Source: Tulasnella sp. 424 (lineage: Eukaryota; Basidiomycota; Agaricomycetes; Cantharellales; Tulasnellaceae). Taken from it: a DNA stretch of 64,000 nucleotides. Positions 60,700-64,000 of this stretch are shown here, piece after piece. How positions within the stretch are numbered: position 1 is the first letter of the stretch; each line of letters starts with the position of its first letter. The notes below the pieces were generated by a model. That model was given only the letters and a program-made list of their open reading frames with translations, did no database searches and was not told where the DNA came from. The position numbers and the translations under genes are program-made. The stretch spans positions 37,134 to 101,133 of the forward strand of contig WSUB01000146.1 in the NCBI GenBank assembly GCA_019633425.1, read 5' to 3'.

Positions 60700-61070
60700 A
60701 TCACAACGTTACCCTGACACTCTTGGAGGAGCTGTTCGGACGACGTCATCTCGGACGGGTTGCTAGCTGGCAAGCCCCGGGGGTCCCAAAGCGTTATCTA
60801 TACGTAGCATGTCCCAGGCGACAATGCTGACTCTGAGCAGTATAACGTAATCGCACGTCTTTGGTATACGCTCTGAGGAACACTCTCACTCGGTGCTTTA
60901 CTTAAGTACAAGACACAATTGCATTTGCCTACGTATACAGAGCGAGAGAACAGGTAAAGTAAAACTGCAATGCTTAGAAGCAGCGCGCAGGAACAATGGA
61001 ATCAAGCAAGACGAGACACAGAAAGAAAAGAGAAGAGAAGAGGAAAGGAAAGAAAAAGAACAGAGGCTCT
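60700..61070. repeat. Spacer block, copy 4 (partial)
   Basis: It contains CTTGGAGGAGCTGTTCGGAC, GTATACGCTCTGAGGAACAC and the A/G-rich run found in copies 1 and 3. The left part of the block is missing. Confidence 0.7.
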
Positions 61071-61079
61071 TAGTGATAG

Positions 61080-61410
61080 TCCTCCCATGTGACGGAACTT
61101 GTTACCTTCCCTCGTGAAGTGCTTGCCGCATATCTCGCACGTAAAACGCTTCTCGTCCGCGTTCGGATTGTAAGGATAGGCTGGCCAATGTCGCGCTGGT
61201 TTAGAGGTCAGGCCGCCTAGGCACCGATACGCAGAGTAATCGGTACGGGCAGCGCGAGGTTGGCTTGCTCAAGGGTTGACCGTCGGACTTCTTGGTCGGT
61301 TTGAGAGGCTTAACAGTAGCGTCGAACTGAAAGGAGAACTACCCCGGATAGAAGATACAGGATCGCTTGGCGGGTCGAGGATCCGACGGACCTGTAGAAT
61401 GTTCTTGAAG
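61080..61410 (-). pseudogene. C2H2 zinc-finger fragment, copy 3 (broken)
   Basis: It retains EKRFTCEICGKHFTREGNKF, but a stop (GGGGTAG) and an inserted base near 61262 break the frame compared with 36145-36480. It precedes the NLR4 fragment in the same order as in the other units. Confidence 0.65.
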
Positions 61411-61486
61411 CTCGTTAGCTACCGGCGCTTAACATGTACGCAGAAATTGAAATATATGGAAGAAATTTCTATTGTGCATGAGAAAG

Positions 61487-62240
61487 TTAAGGTGCCAGGA
61501 AGTCAGAAACATCAATAATAATAAACATTGCACCGGAATGCGCAACTAGTCTTCCATGAGAGAAAAGAATCGTGGATGTCAACATACTCCAATAGTGAGC
61601 AGGTATCCACAGCAAGCGCCTAGAACCATGGGATATCCAGTTTGACTTGAAGTGGGGCTTGCTGACAGTGGAAATCTCTAAGGATCCGGTATATATTTGG
61701 CGAGTGAGAGTATCCCACAGTCGGACAGCCCCATAGAGTGACTCAGCTGCCAGAACCTTGCTGTCCGGCGAAAAGACAACGGACGCGATCCCCTCCGTGT
61801 GACCGGTCAGAGGATCACCCAGCTGTGCCCCAGTCCTAGGATCCCATAATCGCACCGTCTCGTCTCCCGACCCAGATGCCAGAACCTCGCCGTCCGGCGA
61901 AAAGACAACGAACATGATCCCGTTCGTGTGACCGGTCAGAGGGTCACCCAGCTGTGCCCCAGTCCTAGGATCCCATAATCGCACCGTCTTGTCTCCCGAC
62001 CCAGATGCCAGAACCTTGCCGTCCGGCGAAAAGACAATGGACCAGATCGAGCGCGTGTGACCGGTCAGAGGGTCACCCAACTGTGCCCCAGTCCGAGCAT
62101 CCCATAATCGAACCGTCTTGTCAGTCGACCCAGATGCCAGAACCTTGCCGTCCGGCGAAAAGACAACGGACGTGATCCAGTCCGTGTGACCGATCAGAGG
62201 GTCGCCCATCTGTGGCACAGTCCGAGCATCCCATAATCGA
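61487..62240 (-). pseudogene. NLR4 fragment: WD40 repeats only
   Basis: It encodes about five WD40 units and the usual NLR C-terminus (SNWISHGSRRLLWIP, IIIDVSDFLAP), ending in a proper stop. Upstream of 62240 the sequence switches abruptly to a fragment of the large gene at 21775, so NACHT and the N-terminal domains are missing. A unit with RTVPQMGD, also present in NLR3, suggests it derives from an NLR3-like copy. It could donate repeats to the intact genes by gene conversion. Confidence 0.8.
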
Positions 62241-62497
62241 GACCGTAAACGCTTCCGCTCCATACGTGACGGCGGGCCGACTCAATCGACAATCGACCCA
62301 GCCATCCCTCTTCGACGACGATTCAGAATCTCCTCTTCCTGCCGTGCCAAGAGCCCGACCCTCCTTCCTAGACACCGGCTCCTCCAACCCAGCCTACCGC
62401 GCGAGCTACATGACCACCACGTCCGGGACGTCGTTGGGCAATCGCATGTCACATATCATCTCCGATTTCCCCACACCCCCCATCAACAACCCATCAT
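62241..62497 (+). pseudogene. Captured 257-bp exon fragment of the large low-complexity gene
   Basis: It matches 26719-26975 over its whole length with only about three mismatches by eye. It begins at the start of sequence coding NASAPYVTAGRLNRQSTQPS and ends at CCCATCAT. On one side it joins NLR4 WD40 DNA; on the other it joins the left end of TIR element C. It lacks start, stop and promoter. Confidence 0.9.
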
Positions 62498-63172
62498 ATG
62501 ACAGTCTTTTTTATGACAGTCTCTTTCATTGGAAATACTTTCTTAGTCCCAGTGCGGGAGACAGAAGGCTTGGACGTGAAAAGCCTTACGCGCACTCCTT
62601 GTCCTACGTTTCAGGGTCCAAGCCTTACCTTTGCTTTCGCTCCCGTTGTTTCGTGGTAAGGTACGCCCGTTTGAGTTAGTTTGGACTTCGGTTTGCTTAT
62701 ATATATGTAAATTAAATAAATAAGTTCACTCCGGGAATTCCACTTCTGCGGTGACGCCGTCATAACGACTCTATCGAACGGAACGGGCCGAATATATATA
62801 CCCTTGTACTATCAGAATGGAGTAAGCAATGAATAAAAGAGAGTTCGCGTCGGAGACTCTGCGAAACGGAGATCGGCGGAAGGCGGATCAAGTTGAGCAC
62901 ATCTGAACTTTAAGCGGAGTTTCAAACCGATCTAGCTTGGTGAGCATGCCTCAGCCAAGCTTTCCCTGAGTCGGTGCCTGCCGCAAAGCTGCTCTTTTGC
63001 TAGCCCCTTAAGCACCTCTTAAGTGTGCTTTGAGACCTTCATTTTGCCCAGCTTACCGGGAAAGTGTGGGCCAGACCCTGAAATGTAGGACAAGGGAGTG
63101 GGCCTAAGGCTTTTCGTGCCCAAGCCTTCATTCTACCGCACTAGGACTAAGACAGTATTTCCGATGAAAAAG
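62497..63172. mobile_element. TIR element (TATGACAG family, copy C)
   Basis: The left end TATGACAGTCTTTTTTATGA shows a duplicated terminus. The right end, ATTTCCGATGAAAAAG, is cut where copy D begins. Inner TIR sequence is well conserved (TTAGTCCCAGTGCGG against CCGCACTAGGACTAAG). The truncated copy A belongs to the same subfamily. Confidence 0.78.
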
Positions 63173-63819
63173 TATGACAGGCTTTTTCATCGAAAATGCT
63201 GTCTTCGTCCCAGTGCGGTCGGCCCAAGACTAGGGCGTAAAAAGCCGTACACGCACTCCCTGGTCCTACGCTTCAGGGTCCAAGTCTCACCTTCACTTTC
63301 AGTCCAGTTATTTGGCGGTAAAATGGATCTGCTCGACTTGCTTTGGTATTCGATTGTCTCATATGTATATGTACATTCATTACTTCATTAATACCCGGAC
63401 TAGAAGCCAATAATTCGCCCCAGGAATTCCACTTCTGCCGGTGACATCATAATGACTCTATCAAACCGAGAAAGCCAAATGGCTTCCTACTCCAGAAATG
63501 TATTAAACGAGAGATTCGCGTTGAAGACTCTGCGAAACGGAGGTCGGGGGGAAGGCCCGGGGGTGTGTTGAGCACGGCTTAGCTAAACCTTCCCCTTAGT
63601 CGGTGCCTGCTGCCAAAGCCGCCCCATTGCCAGCTCCGTTAGCATTTGATGAGGTCTTTTGAGACTTGTAGAAAGGTTAATCTTGAGTGCTGGGAAGGTC
63701 CGGGCCAGACGGGCCCGCTGCCCAGGACCAGGGAGTCGCGTAAGGCTTTTGACTCCCGCCTTCAAGTTCGGCTTACCACATTGGGACTAAGAAAGCATTT
63801 TCGATGAAAAGGACTGTCA
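63173..63819. mobile_element. TIR element (TATGACAG family, copy D)
   Basis: It starts TATGACAGGCTTTTTCATCG and ends GAAAAGGACTGTCA. It is nearly identical to copy B throughout, including about 65 bp beyond its right end. It is inserted at or next to the right terminus of copy C. Confidence 0.82.
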
Positions 63820-64000
63820 TAATTATATCTTCCTCTGAATCCACTGGCCGAGGGCGTAGTGAGACTTTGATTGTGCATGAACAGTGCTATGGCGCGCCGT
63901 TTGTGTCACGATCGCCAATTCCAATTGCCAACCTCCGATTGACAATCACGATTGACGACCACCCTCAACGACCGCTTCTAGACGATAAAATGGTGCACAG
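63820..64000. other. Right edge of the window
   Basis: The first 65 bp match the flank of element B. The remainder contains short inverted copies of CGATCGCCAATTCCAATTG-like sequence and no gene that can be supported. Confidence 0.4.

Noticed and set aside
28843..62240. CRISPR-like interpretation of the regularly spaced repeats
   Set aside because: The units are contiguous 129-bp coding repeats without spacers, in a eukaryotic genome with introns.

Overview
The window is nuclear DNA from a filamentous fungus, most likely a basidiomycete of the Agaricomycetes. The support is many short (about 50-90 nt) GT-AG introns, basidiomycete-style gene families (kinase-TPR, alpha-kinase, NACHT-WD40) and dense small transposons. 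No species can be named from the sequence alone.

Left part (1-10906). Three housekeeping genes lie on the minus strand: a Sec2-type Rab exchange factor running off the left edge, a NADAR/YbiA-domain protein, and a Yra1/ALY mRNA-export adaptor. A plus-strand kinase-TPR gene follows. Its coding frame is interrupted by a 384-bp TA-flanked MITE that may serve as an intron.

Middle (10907-27112). A roughly 3.1-kb block carrying an F-box gene is tandemly duplicated, with both genes intact. A gene-poor, pyrimidine-rich stretch leads into a 1759-aa low-complexity protein gene.

Right part (27113-64000). This is an accessory, repeat-built locus. Three intact, 10-exon NLR genes on the minus strand (1428, 1477 and 1603 aa) have the layout helical N-terminus, MLKL/HeLo-like four-helix region, NACHT, WD40. 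Each has an alpha-SNAP (Sec17) relic upstream on the same strand, and each relic carries different disabling lesions. Spacer blocks and C2H2 zinc-finger fragments repeat with the units. A fourth NLR survives only as WD40 repeats. It is joined to a 257-bp piece copied from the 1759-aa gene and is followed by two TIR elements. The WD40 arrays are near-identical 43-aa repeats that differ in number (9, 10, 13) and in a few recurrent positions, as in fungal allorecognition NLRs. An intact alpha-kinase gene lies inside this region. Several non-autonomous transposons are also present, including a hAT-like MITE with an 8-bp target duplication.

Main idea: the locus descends from a linked alpha-SNAP/NLR pair, comparable in concept to SNARE-guarding NLR pairs, which was triplicated. 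The NLRs were kept and diversified while the SNAP partners decayed. Exon boundaries were read by eye and each complete gene model closes in frame; expression and function are inferred.
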